Notes: generated by a model from the letters alone, not told the origin. A DNA stretch of 64,000 nt from Acinetobacter sp. WCHA55 (GCF_002165305.2 NZ_CP032286.1:1178001-1242000); one strand, 5' to 3'. Positions 36,846 through 47,723 are shown, counted from the first letter of the stretch. Numbers and translations are program-made.

Positions 36846-37916
36846 TTAGATTTGCTTGCGTGTAGGGCGATTGCTTAACCGGCACAGTAACTCATAGCCA
36901 ATAGTTCCATTGGCTTCTGCAACATCGTCAACTAAGCGGTTTTCACCCCAGAGTTCAACTTTTGTACCCAATCTGGCGTTTAAGCCCGTCACATCGATCG
37001 CAATCATATCCATTGCAACTCGGCCTACAACAGCTATTGCTTGACCATCTATAGCAACATAGTTTTGCTTTGGAAATGCACGTGGGTAGCCATCACCATA
37101 GCCAATAGAAACAATGGCCAGTTCAGTTTCTTGGCTGGCGACAAAATGCGAACCATAACCAACTACTTCACCTGCTTGAATGGTATTCAATGCAATAATT
37201 TCCGCCGTGAAGGTCATAACGGGCTTTAAGTCTAGGTTATGTGCATTTTTATCGGCAAAAGGTGATGCACCATAAAGCATGATACCAGGGCGAACAAAAT
37301 CAAAGTTAAGTTCTGGCCATTTAAATATAGCAGCTGAGTTACAACATGAGGCTAGGATGGGAGAACACACTTCTTTGATGTGTAGAAATTGCGCACGTTG
37401 CTGTTCATTCAGTGGGTGATCCACGTCGGCATTGGCAAAGTGCATTGCCAGTACACATGTAAAGCCTTCTGCTTTTAAAGTGTTGATGACATCAATGATT
37501 TCAGCAACTTTAAAGCCTAAACGGTTCATGCCGCTATTGAGTTTTACCCATACTTTAAGCTTTTGTGCGATATATGCGGTTTTATGTGTGATCAGCCAAT
37601 TAACTTGTTGTTGCTGATGAACCACACACTCGATATTTTGCTCAATGACGGTTTGCATTTCATCTGCTGAGAAAACGCCTTCAATCAGGGTAATCGGCTG
37701 TTTAAAGCCGAGTTCACGAATCTCTAATGCTTCTTCTAAGCAGGCGACGCCAAAGGCATCGGTTTCACTTAAGGCTGCTAAACAGTCTTTGACTCCGTGT
37801 CCATAAGCATTGGCTTTGACCATGCTGACGATTTTCGCGTTTGGGGCAAGTTGTTTGACACGGTTTAAATTATATTGCAGCGCTTGGCTATCAATATAAA
37901 CTGTTGCTTGACGCAC
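36846..37916 (-). CDS. alr: Alanine racemase
   Basis: A 356-residue PLP enzyme supplying D-alanine for peptidoglycan. The PLP-lysine lies in SMVKANAYGHG (about residue 33) and the catalytic Tyr in SIGYGDGYPRAF. Length is normal. It lies 47 bases after dnaB on the same strand, the usual order in this group. It could be the biosynthetic Alr or a catabolic DadX; the dnaB neighbour favours Alr. Confidence 0.93.
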   Translation of the reverse strand: MRQATVYIDSQALQYNLNRVKQLAPNAKIVSMVKANAYGHGVKDCLAALSETDAFGVACLEEALEIRELGFKQPITLIEGVFSADEMQTVIEQNIECVVHQQQQVNWLITHKTAYIAQKLKVWVKLNSGMNRLGFKVAEIIDVINTLKAEGFTCVLAMHFANADVDHPLNEQQRAQFLHIKEVCSPILASCCNSAAIFKWPELNFDFVRPGIMLYGASPFADKNAHNLDLKPVMTFTAEIIALNTIQAGEVVGYGSHFVASQETELAIVSIGYGDGYPRAFPKQNYVAIDGQAIAVVGRVAMDMIAIDVTGLNARLGTKVELWGENRLVDDVAEANGTIGYELLCRLSNRPTRKQI

Positions 37917-37963
37917 CCTAATTACTCCTACAGGGCCATGGAAGGGCGACGATGAGGTTTTAA

Positions 37964-39409
37964 TTATTCCTCATCATCGTACTGAGCATAAAACTCAGGG
38001 GATAAGTTACTAAAGCGGGTATATTGGCCTTCAAAAGCAAGTCGAACGGTACCAATAGGACCGTTACGCTGTTTACCAATAATAATTTCGGCAGTGCCCG
38101 CTTCTTTGGATTCTTTGTTATAGACTTCGTCACGGTAAATAAACATGATCAAGTCGGCGTCCTGCTCAATCGCACCGGATTCACGTAAGTCTGACATCAC
38201 GGGACGTTTGTTTGGACGGTTCTCAAGGGAACGGTTAAGTTGCGATAGTGCAATCACAGGACACATCATTTCTTTGGCAAGCGCTTTTAAGCTTCGTGAA
38301 ATTTCCGAAATCTCACCGACACGGTTATCACCCATGCCTGGCACTTTCATCAGCTGTAAATAATCGACCATGATGCAGCCAAGTTTACCATCGTGCTGTT
38401 TGGCAATACGACGTGCACGTGCTCGAACTTCTGTAGGCGGAAGCGCAGAGGAGTCATCGATATAGAGCTTTTTCTCTTGCAGTTGCAAAATGGTGCCGGT
38501 CACTTTTGACCATTCATCGCCATCGAGTTTACCTGAACGTAAATGGCCCTGATGGACTTTCCCGTAAGAGGAGATCAAACGCATAGCAATGGAGTCGGCT
38601 GGCATCTCCATGGAGTAAACCAAGGCAGGTAAGTCATTATTAAACAGCACACTTTCAACCAGATTCATGGCAAAGGTGGTTTTACCCATCGATGGACGCG
38701 CTGCGACAATAATTAAATCACCTGCTTGCATGCCCGAGGTTTTATTGTCGAGTTCAAGAAAGCCTGTGGTTAAGCCTGTAATGCTGCCTTCCATTTGTGA
38801 CAATTCATTCAGCTTATCAAATACATCAGCCACAACGGTGTTGATTGCTTTCGGGCCTTGTGCCTTAGCATTATTATTGTGTTGTTCTGCCAATGAGAAA
38901 ATATTGGTTTCGGCTAAATCTAAAATTTCACTGACATTACGACCTTTGGTGTCATAGGCATTTTGTAAAATTTCAGAGCTGACCTTGATCATGCTGCGCA
39001 AAGTCGAAAATTCTTTGATTTTGGTGGCATAAGTTTCCATATTATAGAAACTAGACGGGGAGTCAGCCATCAATTGCATCAGATATTCTTCTCCACCAAC
39101 CGCATCGAGTAGGTTTTGTGTGGTGAGCCAGTCATGTACTAAAACTGCATCATAGGGTGAGCTGTCTTTGGAGAGTTGCGCAATCGCGCGAAAAATATAT
39201 TTATGGCGCGTTGCATAAAAGTCATTTTCAGTTAGGACATCGCCAACTTGTTCAAAGGATTCAGCAACCGTCATTAAAGCGGCAAGTACGGCTTGTTCCA
39301 ATGCTAAGTTATGCGGAGGTGTGCGGAATTCTTTCAGTTGCCCTGACTCATTTGGTTTATTGTCTTGTTTCGATGAGCTTTTTTGAGCAGTGGCATTCGC
39401 CTGTGACAT
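37964..39409 (-). CDS. dnaB: Replicative DNA helicase DnaB
   Basis: A 481-residue helicase. After the N-terminal primase-binding domain (about 35-135) come Walker A ARPSMGKTTFAMN, Walker B CIMVDYLQLM and the arginine-finger region GKQRNGPIG. It unwinds DNA at the fork and recruits primase. Length and motifs are normal; no intein is present. Confidence 0.96.
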   Translation of the reverse strand: MSQANATAQKSSSKQDNKPNESGQLKEFRTPPHNLALEQAVLAALMTVAESFEQVGDVLTENDFYATRHKYIFRAIAQLSKDSSPYDAVLVHDWLTTQNLLDAVGGEEYLMQLMADSPSSFYNMETYATKIKEFSTLRSMIKVSSEILQNAYDTKGRNVSEILDLAETNIFSLAEQHNNNAKAQGPKAINTVVADVFDKLNELSQMEGSITGLTTGFLELDNKTSGMQAGDLIIVAARPSMGKTTFAMNLVESVLFNNDLPALVYSMEMPADSIAMRLISSYGKVHQGHLRSGKLDGDEWSKVTGTILQLQEKKLYIDDSSALPPTEVRARARRIAKQHDGKLGCIMVDYLQLMKVPGMGDNRVGEISEISRSLKALAKEMMCPVIALSQLNRSLENRPNKRPVMSDLRESGAIEQDADLIMFIYRDEVYNKESKEAGTAEIIIGKQRNGPIGTVRLAFEGQYTRFSNLSPEFYAQYDDEE

Positions 39410-39640
39410 ATAACGCCCTGATTTTTAATACAGTTAAGAGGGATAACTTAAGATAAATTTCACTGTAAATTTGGAAAAAATTACAGCCATTTAACTCTAT
39501 GCACTTTATCAAAAAATGCAGCTGCTGTGTGCTGAATTCAAGACTTATGGATAAAACCCATAATATTTGAATTTGGCATTTTGCGGGGCAGACTGATGAA
39601 GTTTTAAGCTGATCGATGAAACTACTTTTTCATAGAGATA

Positions 39641-39672
39641 AAAAAAGAGCATGCAAAAGCATGCTCTTTTTT
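39641..39672 (-). terminator. Terminator of the rpsF-rpsR-rplI operon
   Basis: A 13-bp perfect stem AAAAAGAGCATGC / GCATGCTCTTTTT with an AAAA loop is followed by T-rich sequence on the minus strand, 10 bases after the rplI stop. Confidence 0.9.
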
Positions 39673-39681
39673 TGCAAGAAA

Positions 39682-40128
39682 TTACTCAGATACGATAGTA
39701 ACGAGAACTTCAGCAACAACATCATGGTGCAATTGGATTGCGATGTTGAATTCGCCAGTGTGACGAAGTGCACCGTTCGGTAAACGAACTTCTGCACGGT
39801 CAACTTCAAGACCAGCATTTGTTAAAGCGTCAGCGATATCACGAGTACCGATAGAACCGAATAGTTTACCTTCGTCACCAGCTTTCGCAGTGATTACGAT
39901 GTTAACTTCGTCTAATTGGCTAGCACGTGCTTGAGCAGCAGCTAAAACATCAGCTTCAGCTTTCTCAAGTTCAGCGCGACGAGCTTCAAAAGCAGCAGTG
40001 TTAGCTTCAGTAGCTGCTACTGCTTGACCTTGAGGGATAAGGTAGTTACGGCCGTAACCAGCTTTAACTGAAACTTTATCGCCTAATTTACCAAGGTTTT
40101 TAATGCGTTGTAATAAGATAATATCCAC
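39682..40128 (-). CDS. rplI: Ribosomal protein L9
   Basis: A 148-residue protein of the large subunit. The N-terminal rRNA-binding domain starts [17 protein letters not shown] with the [13 protein letters not shown] signature; a long helix (about 40-75) leads to the C-terminal domain. Last gene of rpsF-rpsR-rplI. Confidence 0.97.
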   Translation of the reverse strand: MDIILLQRIKNLGKLGDKVSVKAGYGRNYLIPQGQAVAATEANTAAFEARRAELEKAEADVLAAAQARASQLDEVNIVITAKAGDEGKLFGSIGTRDIADALTNAGLEVDRAEVRLPNGALRHTGEFNIAIQLHHDVVAEVLVTIVSE

Positions 40129-40137
40129 AGCTCAACC

Positions 40138-40365
40138 TCACTTATGATTGTCAGTGTAAGGGATCAAAGACAAGTAGCGAGCTTGTTTAATAGCAAGCGC
40201 TAATTGACGTTGGTAACGAGCTTTAGTACCTGTAATACGGCTAGGAACAATCTTGCCGTTTTCAGTGATGTACTGTTTTAAAGTGTCGATATCTTTGTAG
40301 TCGATGTACGTAACGTTCTCAGCTGTAAAGCGGCAGAACTTGCGACGACGGTAAAAACGTGCCAT
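40138..40365 (-). CDS. rpsR: Ribosomal protein S18
   Basis: A 75-residue small-subunit protein with the S18 signature (residues 10-40: [16 protein letters not shown], then the [14 protein letters not shown] stretch). It forms a heterodimer with S6 on 16S rRNA. It lies 11 bases after rpsF and nine before rplI. Confidence 0.97.
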   Translation of the reverse strand: MARFYRRRKFCRFTAENVTYIDYKDIDTLKQYITENGKIVPSRITGTKARYQRQLALAIKQARYLSLIPYTDNHK

Positions 40366-40376
40366 TGATGTTCTCC

Positions 40377-40763
40377 TTATGCTTCAGCAGAGTCTTGAGC
40401 TTGTTGTGCTTCTTCACGTTGAGCTTTACGCGCACGTTTTTCTTCAGCACTCTTAGCCAATAGTGACTCTTCAGTGATAGCGTTCTCACGACGGATGATA
40501 AGGCTACGAATAATTGCATCGTTGTAACGGAACAATTCTTCTAACTCATCAAGAGTAGTTTGACCACACTCAACATTCATAAGAATGTAGTGAGCTTTGT
40601 GGATCTTGTTGATTGGGTAAGCCAATTGACGACGGCCCCAGTCTTCAAGACGGTGAATTTGACCTTCAGCTTCTTTGATGTGAGTTAGGTAGCGTTCTAC
40701 CATACCAACGACTTGATCGCTTTGATCAGGGTGTACTAAAAGTACGATTTCGTAATGACGCAT
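40377..40763 (-). CDS. rpsF: Ribosomal protein S6
   Basis: A 128-residue small-subunit protein, [18 protein letters not shown] at the N terminus and the conserved [15 protein letters not shown] stretch. The acidic/Gln-rich tail ends in a run of Ala and Glu, as in species where S6 is glutamylated, but modification cannot be read from sequence. First gene of the operon; see the leader at 40764-40860. Confidence 0.97.
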   Translation of the reverse strand: MRHYEIVLLVHPDQSDQVVGMVERYLTHIKEAEGQIHRLEDWGRRQLAYPINKIHKAHYILMNVECGQTTLDELEELFRYNDAIIRSLIIRRENAITEESLLAKSAEEKRARKAQREEAQQAQDSAEA

Positions 40764-40860
40764 TGTCAGCTCCTTACGGTTTAAACAGCCCCTAACAAAA
40801 AAGTTGTTAGAAGCAAGGAGTCACAACCTAGGTTGTGTCGCATTAGATGCGAAGGGGGAA
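40764..40860 (-). promoter_or_regulatory. Structured 5' leader of rpsF
   Basis: Three stems lie between the rpsF start and about 40852: CTAACAA / TTGTTAG (40792-40810), the palindrome CACAACCTAGGTTGTG (40822-40837) and TCGCAT / ATGCGA (40838-40852). S6-S18 leaders that repress their own operon are known in many bacteria; that this is one is inference. Confidence 0.45.
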
Positions 40861-40991
40861 TTTTAGAGACTTTGCTCGCCAAATTCAAGAACTTCTCTTA
40901 AAAAGCCCTAATTATTTTGAGGTTTTGAGCGTAAAAGGAAGACAACATAGCCGTTAAAGTTTGTATCATTTTCAAGCGTGGGTGGTCTATG

Positions 40992-41663
40992 CTACTCACC
41001 ATATTGAACGATACCAATTTTATAAGGCAGTTTCAGTGCTGAAAATTTTTTTAGATAAGCTGCATAGTTAGGTATGGTGGTTGAACCTTGATAAGTTTGA
41101 ATGACCAACTCGTCAATGGTGCTATTCAGGAGGTTTAAAGTCTCCTGATTTGTGACATTGGTCCAGTCCATTAAGCCCGTGATACTGAGTTGATAGTGCT
41201 GCGGTAATTGTTTTCTTAATTGACTTAAAAATAAGGCATATTGGTGTATGTATTTGGTTTTGGCATCGAAATCAATTTGTATGCCTTGAATATGATTCCC
41301 TGCATTTTCCCATTGCTGAATACGTTTTAAAATTTGTGTAAGTTCTTGGCCTTGCCAGTTTAAATGATAATTACGAAAAACTAGCCACACCTTTTGCTGA
41401 GGAATTGCTAAGACGCCTACGCCTTGTGGTATGAGTTTAGAGTGATGGGTTTGGGAATCTAAACGGACTTCGCCTTGTAAAACATAAATTTCTTTAGCCG
41501 CTTTGAGGTAAGGGGCTGATGAAATATTGCCCCAAATCCAAAATGCATCATAGTCTTCAGCATTTACCCGACCAAATGTTGAAGCTGACTGACTTGGCTG
41601 ACAAGCCATGATGCTCAGCATAAAGATCAGCGTCATAACAACTGAAAAAATCTGCTTCAACAT
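40992..41663 (-). CDS. DUF3142-type lipoprotein
   Basis: A 223-residue protein with a lipobox (SIMAC, Cys21). The rest looks like the DUF3142 domain, a TIM-barrel-like fold of glycosidase kin (stretches YDAFWIWGN near the start and IQGIQIDFDAKTKY in the middle, whose Asp pair resembles a barrel active site). Function unknown. It follows the 704-residue secreted protein after seven bases, and the two almost surely work together. Confidence 0.65.
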   Translation of the reverse strand: MLKQIFSVVMTLIFMLSIMACQPSQSASTFGRVNAEDYDAFWIWGNISSAPYLKAAKEIYVLQGEVRLDSQTHHSKLIPQGVGVLAIPQQKVWLVFRNYHLNWQGQELTQILKRIQQWENAGNHIQGIQIDFDAKTKYIHQYALFLSQLRKQLPQHYQLSITGLMDWTNVTNQETLNLLNSTIDELVIQTYQGSTTIPNYAAYLKKFSALKLPYKIGIVQYGE

Positions 41664-41670
41664 ATATGTC

Positions 41671-43785
41671 TTACCAGTAATACTTTAAAGATTGTGCCCA
41701 AGAGGTAGTTGGATAGTCACGTTTAATATGGTCGAACCATTGTTTACGGGTAGATTTTTCAACCTCTGCATCCTGACAGTCATTCATTCCGCTTGGTGAG
41801 TAACACATGATTGAACGATAAAGCGCATACGCTTTTAAATCGGGTACAGAACTGAATTGAATGATGTCTTTATACACTTGACCACGGGCAAAAATTGCGC
41901 CTTGGAAATGAGCAGTCTCTTTTTCTAAAGCGGTGACATAGTTTATGTTGTAGCCTTGAGTCGAACGTGCATATTCGCCCAAGCAAAGTCGGAGTTTTAA
42001 ATCTTGAGGTGAATTTTCAAGTTTTTGAGTCAGGCTGAATAAGTCAGGGCATTGAATTTGTGGCGTAATTTGAGTTCCTGCCCAAATGAAATCACTGAAA
42101 GGTGGTTGATTTTTATAATTTTGATATGTTTCTGAGTCATATTTATACTTTGCGGCATCTTGTGGTAGTAGTACGAAGGCTTGATTAAACAGTGTAAAGT
42201 TTTGATGTACCAATGACTTTTGCAAAGTTTTATATAAGGCTAAATTTTTTTGATCTGTACTTGAAGCTTTGCTCTGTACAATTTGCATTAAGCTTTTTTC
42301 ATTGGCTTCATTTTCAATAAAGTTTTTTTGCAATGCAGCTTGTTTGATTTTAGCATCTGAACCGATGAATAGGTTTGCACTTTGTTGTTGGGCATAATGA
42401 GGATATAACATTAGCTCAAATAAGCTACGCTGTTCGATGGACTTTGATCGACTAAGCCAACCTTCCCAATATTGCTGCACATTTTGAGTTTGTCCGAGTT
42501 TTTCTAAAATACGACCTTTTAACAATATTTGACTGAGTTGAAGGTAACTATCGATTGAACTAGGGGAATGTTCTGGCAAATATTTTAAAGCTTCGCTTGG
42601 CTTGTTCTGCACAAAGAATAAGTGATTGGCTTGTAAGTATTTGAACAGTTCTGGCTGACTCTTAAATAATGTTTTTTGGTTGTTGAGTTCAAACCAGCTT
42701 AAAATTTTATCTTCTGCCGATGTTGCCTGACGCATTTGCATTAAATCTGAAATGGTCAGAAAGAAGGGATCTTTTAGATTTTTTGTATTGAATGAGCGGC
42801 TTTGAAAAACATGGCGATCCATTTCGAAGGCTAGATTATCGAGCTCTAAATTATAGTATTTGGAATCAGGATGATTGATTTGCCATGCGAGTTCGTTGGT
42901 CAGGAGTTCAGTATTGCCACTGAGCCAATAACAACGACGTAGCAAACCACGCGCGCTGGCTGCATATTTTCCTTCAGGGAAGCGCTTGAAATATGTAGTG
43001 ATATGCTCATAGGTGTTTTTGAGTAAAGTCTGATTTATTTTATCGATTTTTAAGTCACCATATTCACCGACACCCGACTGATAGCTTTCATTGAGGCTGC
43101 TACGAATCAACATATATTGCGATGTTTCTTGGATCCAAGGCTGATCAACCGTAGTTAATACTGAGTAAATTTTAGTAGCTATGGAAAAGTTACTATTATA
43201 AAAGGCAATGGTCGCATTTAAATAAGACGCATATTGACGTGCTTGTATGGACCAGTTCGGATTAACTTGAATGAGGGCTAGATCACGGTCACAGGCCGAG
43301 ATATTTTGTCTTTCTTGAATGAGTAAATCTTTTTCCGCTTTGCTGAGATTTTTGTCGACTTGTACCTGCTGGGTAAATTGATCCGAACCATTGTCTAAAC
43401 TAGAGCAATGTTCTTGGTAGGGTGTCTTTTCATTACTTGGTTTTAAGCGAGCATTGGGGCGTTTATTGGTTACACTTTCAAACAGTGTTTTAGCCGCAAA
43501 TGGTACGTTGCTATATTCGGTTTCCCAAAGCGGGCTATTTGGCTGATTAAAATTCAATTTGGCCAAGCCCATGTCGCTCAGGAGAAGAAGCATATTGGTT
43601 TGGTTGTCATTAGCGGGTGTGAGCGCAGGCAAATTGTCACAGGCTGTATAGGCATTGGTTTGAATGTTGGTCGATGGATAGCAAGAAACATCAAAACCAG
43701 AAAAACTGTGAGTACTATAAGCAAGACTAATAGGGAATAGACTAATAAAAATAGATTTTTTAAAAAATTGTGATGGCATTTTCAT
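41671..43785 (-). CDS. Large secreted TPR-like protein paired with the DUF3142 lipoprotein
   Basis: A 704-residue protein with a signal peptide (about 28 residues). It is helical with weak tetratricopeptide-type repeats and ten or so cysteines, and ends in a conserved-looking block (AYALYRSIMCYSPSG, then WFDHIKRDYPTTSWAQSLKYYW region). I recognise no enzyme motif. It is probably periplasmic. The start could be either of two ATGs two codons apart; neither has a clear ribosome site. Confidence 0.6.
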   Translation of the reverse strand: MKMPSQFFKKSIFISLFPISLAYSTHSFSGFDVSCYPSTNIQTNAYTACDNLPALTPANDNQTNMLLLLSDMGLAKLNFNQPNSPLWETEYSNVPFAAKTLFESVTNKRPNARLKPSNEKTPYQEHCSSLDNGSDQFTQQVQVDKNLSKAEKDLLIQERQNISACDRDLALIQVNPNWSIQARQYASYLNATIAFYNSNFSIATKIYSVLTTVDQPWIQETSQYMLIRSSLNESYQSGVGEYGDLKIDKINQTLLKNTYEHITTYFKRFPEGKYAASARGLLRRCYWLSGNTELLTNELAWQINHPDSKYYNLELDNLAFEMDRHVFQSRSFNTKNLKDPFFLTISDLMQMRQATSAEDKILSWFELNNQKTLFKSQPELFKYLQANHLFFVQNKPSEALKYLPEHSPSSIDSYLQLSQILLKGRILEKLGQTQNVQQYWEGWLSRSKSIEQRSLFELMLYPHYAQQQSANLFIGSDAKIKQAALQKNFIENEANEKSLMQIVQSKASSTDQKNLALYKTLQKSLVHQNFTLFNQAFVLLPQDAAKYKYDSETYQNYKNQPPFSDFIWAGTQITPQIQCPDLFSLTQKLENSPQDLKLRLCLGEYARSTQGYNINYVTALEKETAHFQGAIFARGQVYKDIIQFSSVPDLKAYALYRSIMCYSPSGMNDCQDAEVEKSTRKQWFDHIKRDYPTTSWAQSLKYYW

Positions 43786-43863
43786 TGCAGAGCATGAGTT
43801 ATTGTTGTGTCTGCTATGGTAACAATTTAAAGATTAAACTTAAATATTAAAGAAGTTGAAGTA

Positions 43864-43890
43864 AAAAAAGATAGAGAAAACTCTATCTTT
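43864..43890 (-). terminator. cyo operon terminator
   Basis: A 10-bp stem AAAGATAGAG / CTCTATCTTT with an AAAA loop, followed by TTTTTTTAC on the minus strand, directly after the cyoE stop. Confidence 0.85.
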
Positions 43891-43891
43891 T

Positions 43892-44770
43892 TTAAAACAG
43901 CGGCAAATGTGGAGCAGGTGAGACATAGCTAAAACTAAAACTAAAACTTAATGCAGTAATTAAAATCACTGAATATAAGAAATAGCGTTTTGCCCAAACC
44001 TGATCATTTTCAGCTTTAAAACCAATGATTGATAAATATAGCCAATAAGCACAGAGTGCGTTAAAGGTGATAAGAAAAAACATATTGGTATAGCCAAAAC
44101 AATACAAACCATTTAACACCGCAGCAAACAGCAAGACATAAATCAAGCTTTCAACTTTCGTGCGGAAAATTGAACGTGCTACAGGTAAAATTGGAATGCC
44201 TGCATTTTTATAGTCGTCAAAGCGGTATACCGCAATTCCCCATGAATGAGGCATTTGCCAAAGTGCATATGCTAAGAAAAGCAATAATGCGGCAACATCA
44301 AATTCATTGGTCACAGCTGTATAGCCAATTACTGGTGGACTAGCACCAGAAATACTTCCAATCACGGTTTGGTGAATGGATGTGCGTTTGCTCCATAGAC
44401 TATAAAAAATCACATAAACCACAAAACCAAGTACAGCAAAGCCAAAGGCATAAGCATTAACAAAAAACCAGAGTAGGGCGAAACCTAGTATTCCAAGCGC
44501 AGCAGAAAATGCCAAAGCGACGGAAGGACTGATGGTTTTTTTAACTAATGCACGGTTCATCGTCCGTTCCATCTTTTGATCAATATCTTGATCAATGACG
44601 TTATTGACGACACAACCAGAAGCCACAACCAGTGTTGTACCGAGTAGGGTAATGAGAAGAAGGAGGAAATCTACAGATCCCTGAGCGGCTAAAAAGAAGC
44701 CGCCCAGAGTGGTAACGAAGTTACCAAAGAGAATTCCTGGTTTAGTCAGGAATAAATACTTTTTCAACAT
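43892..44770 (-). CDS. cyoE: Protoheme IX farnesyltransferase CyoE
   Basis: A 292-residue membrane prenyltransferase (about eight to nine segments) that makes heme O for the bo3 oxidase. Prenyltransferase motif NNVIDQDIDQKMERT (about 57-71) carries the metal-binding Asp residues; YTAVTNEFD and DDYKNAGIPILPV follow. It is the last gene of cyoABCDE, 10 bases after cyoD. Confidence 0.95.
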   Translation of the reverse strand: MLKKYLFLTKPGILFGNFVTTLGGFFLAAQGSVDFLLLLITLLGTTLVVASGCVVNNVIDQDIDQKMERTMNRALVKKTISPSVALAFSAALGILGFALLWFFVNAYAFGFAVLGFVVYVIFYSLWSKRTSIHQTVIGSISGASPPVIGYTAVTNEFDVAALLLFLAYALWQMPHSWGIAVYRFDDYKNAGIPILPVARSIFRTKVESLIYVLLFAAVLNGLYCFGYTNMFFLITFNALCAYWLYLSIIGFKAENDQVWAKRYFLYSVILITALSFSFSFSYVSPAPHLPLF

Positions 44771-44780
44771 GACAACCAGT

Positions 44781-45107
44781 TTAGATCATCATGTTGTAGT
44801 GTAAGTAGTTCATAATCCATACAGAGCCGACTAGAAGTACAGCAATACAAAGTACCGTATAGATAAATGCAATCACGTTCCAACGTTGCTCTGAAGATGA
44901 GTTCATGTGCAAGAAGTAAACTAATTGAACTAGAACCTGAGCAACCGCTGTAATTGCGATAACCGCCATAACAACACCGCGACCAAAACCACCAGCCATT
45001 ACCATACCGAATGGAATTACGGTCAGGATAACTGAAAGGATAAAGCCGATCGTGTATTGCTTGGTGTTACCGTGTGAAGCACCAGCTGAGTTATGATCGT
45101 GACTCAT
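44781..45107 (-). CDS. cyoD: Cytochrome bo3 quinol oxidase subunit IV CyoD
   Basis: The ATG at 45107 shares its A with the cyoC stop (TAATG) and gives 108 residues with three membrane segments, starting [15 protein letters not shown] frame extended to 45152 has no support. The subunit helps oxidase assembly. Confidence 0.93.
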   Translation of the reverse strand: MSHDHNSAGASHGNTKQYTIGFILSVILTVIPFGMVMAGGFGRGVVMAVIAITAVAQVLVQLVYFLHMNSSSEQRWNVIAFIYTVLCIAVLLVGSVWIMNYLHYNMMI

Positions 45108-45727
45108 TATAGAACTCCCATTAAGTAAACTACGCTGAATACACAGATCCAAACGATGTCAAGGAAGTGCCAGAACAAGCTTAGGCAAGCAAGACGACGT
45201 GTGTTTGGAAGAGTCAAACCATTTTTCTTGATCTGAATCATCAAAATGATCATCCATACCAAACCTGAAGTTACGTGAATACCGTGCGTACCTACTAAAG
45301 TAAAGAACGACGATAAAAACGCACTTACGCTTGGACCGTGGCCAGCATGAACTAAGTGATTAAACTCATATAGTTCCATGCCGATGAATGAAGCACCGAA
45401 TAACCAAGTGATGGCTAACCAAGTTAAAACTTGGTTAACGTTCTTTTTGTATGCAGCAAGAACCGCAAAACCAAAAGTTACAGAAGAGATCAAGAGAGCG
45501 AAAGTTTCAGTTAAAACGAAACCTAAAGACTCACCGAATAATTCTTTTGCACTTGGTGTGCCCATAGGCACATGGCTACTTAAAACAGCGAATGCAATGA
45601 AGAGTGTACCGAATAGAATCAAGTCACTCATCAAATAAGTCCAAAAACCAAAGACGGTGATGTCAGTATCATCGTGGTGATGATGCTCATCGTGTCCGTG
45701 GTTTTCGTGATGAAGTACGTCAGCCAT
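45107..45727 (-). CDS. cyoC: Cytochrome bo3 quinol oxidase subunit III CyoC
   Basis: A 206-residue subunit with five membrane segments and a His-rich N terminus ([14 protein letters not shown]). Conserved Glu in [10 protein letters not shown] and the [11 protein letters not shown] stretch mark the heme-copper oxidase subunit III family. It starts four bases after cyoB. Confidence 0.95.
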   Translation of the reverse strand: MADVLHHENHGHDEHHHHDDTDITVFGFWTYLMSDLILFGTLFIAFAVLSSHVPMGTPSAKELFGESLGFVLTETFALLISSVTFGFAVLAAYKKNVNQVLTWLAITWLFGASFIGMELYEFNHLVHAGHGPSVSAFLSSFFTLVGTHGIHVTSGLVWMIILMIQIKKNGLTLPNTRRLACLSLFWHFLDIVWICVFSVVYLMGVL

Positions 45728-45731
45728 TGTC

Positions 45732-47720
45732 TTAGTCCTTCTTCAAATGTTTTTCAAGAATCGCGTAACGTTCATTTTCAATACGCTCAACTTCAGCAGC
45801 AGGAACATAGTAGTCCACTTTCTTCGTAAACGAAGATGCGATGAAGCTGATAATAGCAGCGATGAACATCACAACAACTAACCACCAGATATGCCAGATT
45901 AAACCAAAGCCCATAACAGTAATGAACATGGCAATCACAATACCAGCAGCACGATTCGTTGGCATATGGATGTCTTCGTATGAAGTAGGTTTCGCATATG
46001 CTACGCCATTCTCTTTGTCATTCCAGAACGTATCAATACCATTGATTGTTGGAAGGTGAGCAAAGTTGTAGAACGGAGCAGGAGACGAAGTCGCCCATTC
46101 AAGTGTACGACCATCCCATGGATCGCCTGTAAGGTCGAGGTTGTCGTTGCGTTGTAAGTAACCAACAACAATCTGCATAACGAAACATGCAATACCAAGC
46201 GCGACTAAAATTGAACCGAAGAATGCAATAGCGATGTATGGGTCCCATTCTGGGTTGTCATAAGTGTTCAAGCGACGAGTCATACCCATGAAACCAAGGA
46301 TATAAAGCGGCATGAACGCAAAATAGAAACCAAAGAACCAGAACCAGAACGCAGCTTTACCCCAAGCTTCATTGAGCTTCCAACCAAACATTTTTGGCCA
46401 GTAGAAAATGATGCCGGCAAACATACCAAACACCACACCACCGATAATTACGTTATGGAAGTGAGCAATCAAGAACAATGAGTTGTGTACAAGGAAGTCC
46501 GCAGGTGGAACTGCCATTAATACACCAGTTAAACCGCCAATACCAAATGTTACAAGGAAGCCAAGCGTCCATAACATAGGAGTAGTGAAGGTGATACGAC
46601 CCTTATACATTGTGAATAACCAAGAGAAGATTTTCACACCAGTAGGAATCGCAATAACCATGGTCATGATACCGAAGAACGCATTCACGTTCGCACCAGC
46701 ACCCATGGTGAAGAAATGGTGAAGCCATACTACGAACGCAAGTACTGTGATCGCAATTGTTGCATACACCATTGATTTGTAACCGAACAACGTTTTACGA
46801 GAGAACGTTGATACAACTTCTGAGTAAATACCAAATGCTGGTAATACTAAGATGTAAACTTCTGGGTGACCCCAAGTCCAAATCAAGTTTACATACAACA
46901 TTGGGCTACCACCCATGTCATTTGTAAAGAAGTGGAAACCAAAGTAACGGTCAAGCGTTAACATCGCAATTGTTGCTGTTAACACTGGGAATGACGCAAT
47001 GATCAATACAGCTGTACACAAAGATGTCCAAGTAAAGATCGGCATGTCCATAAGTGACATACCAGGCGCGCGCATTTTAATGATGGTAACGAAGAAGTTA
47101 ACACCTGTTAATAGCGTACCTAAACCGGAAATCTGAAGTGCCCAGATATAGTAATCCACACCCACACCTGGAGAGTATTCGATACCTGAAAGAGGAGGGT
47201 ATGCCATCCAACCTGTAGCAGCGAATTCACCAATTGCAAGAGATGCCATCATCAAACCAACAGCACCAGCAAATAACCAGAAGCTGAGTGAGTTCAATAA
47301 TGGGAAGGCAACGTCACGTGCACCAATTTGAAGAGGTACAGAGATGTTCATTAAGCCTACAACAAGACCCATTGCTACGAAGAAGATCATGATAACACCG
47401 TGAGCGGTGAAGATCTGATCGTAGTGTTCTGGGTGTAAATAACCTTCACCGCCACCACGAGCGAGGAAAAGTTGTAAACGCATCATAAATGCATCAGCAA
47501 AACCACGCACAAGCATGATGATTGATACAATTAGATACATAATACCAATTTTTTTATGGTCTACCGATGTGAACCATTCGTTCCACAAGTAGCCCCATTT
47601 TTTAAAGTAGGTAATACCAGCAACAACTGCGATACCACCTAAGATCATCATTGCAACTGTTACCAGTACAATTGGATCATACGGAATAGCGTCCGGACCT
47701 AACTTACCTAAGAAGCTCAT
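45732..47720 (-). CDS. cyoB: Cytochrome bo3 quinol oxidase subunit I CyoB
   Basis: A 662-residue catalytic subunit with about 15 membrane segments. Metal ligands are visible: His in [11 protein letters not shown] (low-spin heme), WGHPEVYI (CuB His and cross-linked Tyr), HHFF (CuB), and [10 protein letters not shown] (hemes). It reduces oxygen to water with quinol electrons and pumps protons. Confidence 0.97.
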   Translation of the reverse strand: MSFLGKLGPDAIPYDPIVLVTVAMMILGGIAVVAGITYFKKWGYLWNEWFTSVDHKKIGIMYLIVSIIMLVRGFADAFMMRLQLFLARGGGEGYLHPEHYDQIFTAHGVIMIFFVAMGLVVGLMNISVPLQIGARDVAFPLLNSLSFWLFAGAVGLMMASLAIGEFAATGWMAYPPLSGIEYSPGVGVDYYIWALQISGLGTLLTGVNFFVTIIKMRAPGMSLMDMPIFTWTSLCTAVLIIASFPVLTATIAMLTLDRYFGFHFFTNDMGGSPMLYVNLIWTWGHPEVYILVLPAFGIYSEVVSTFSRKTLFGYKSMVYATIAITVLAFVVWLHHFFTMGAGANVNAFFGIMTMVIAIPTGVKIFSWLFTMYKGRITFTTPMLWTLGFLVTFGIGGLTGVLMAVPPADFLVHNSLFLIAHFHNVIIGGVVFGMFAGIIFYWPKMFGWKLNEAWGKAAFWFWFFGFYFAFMPLYILGFMGMTRRLNTYDNPEWDPYIAIAFFGSILVALGIACFVMQIVVGYLQRNDNLDLTGDPWDGRTLEWATSSPAPFYNFAHLPTINGIDTFWNDKENGVAYAKPTSYEDIHMPTNRAAGIVIAMFITVMGFGLIWHIWWLVVVMFIAAIISFIASSFTKKVDYYVPAAEVERIENERYAILEKHLKKD

Positions 47721-47723
47721 GTC

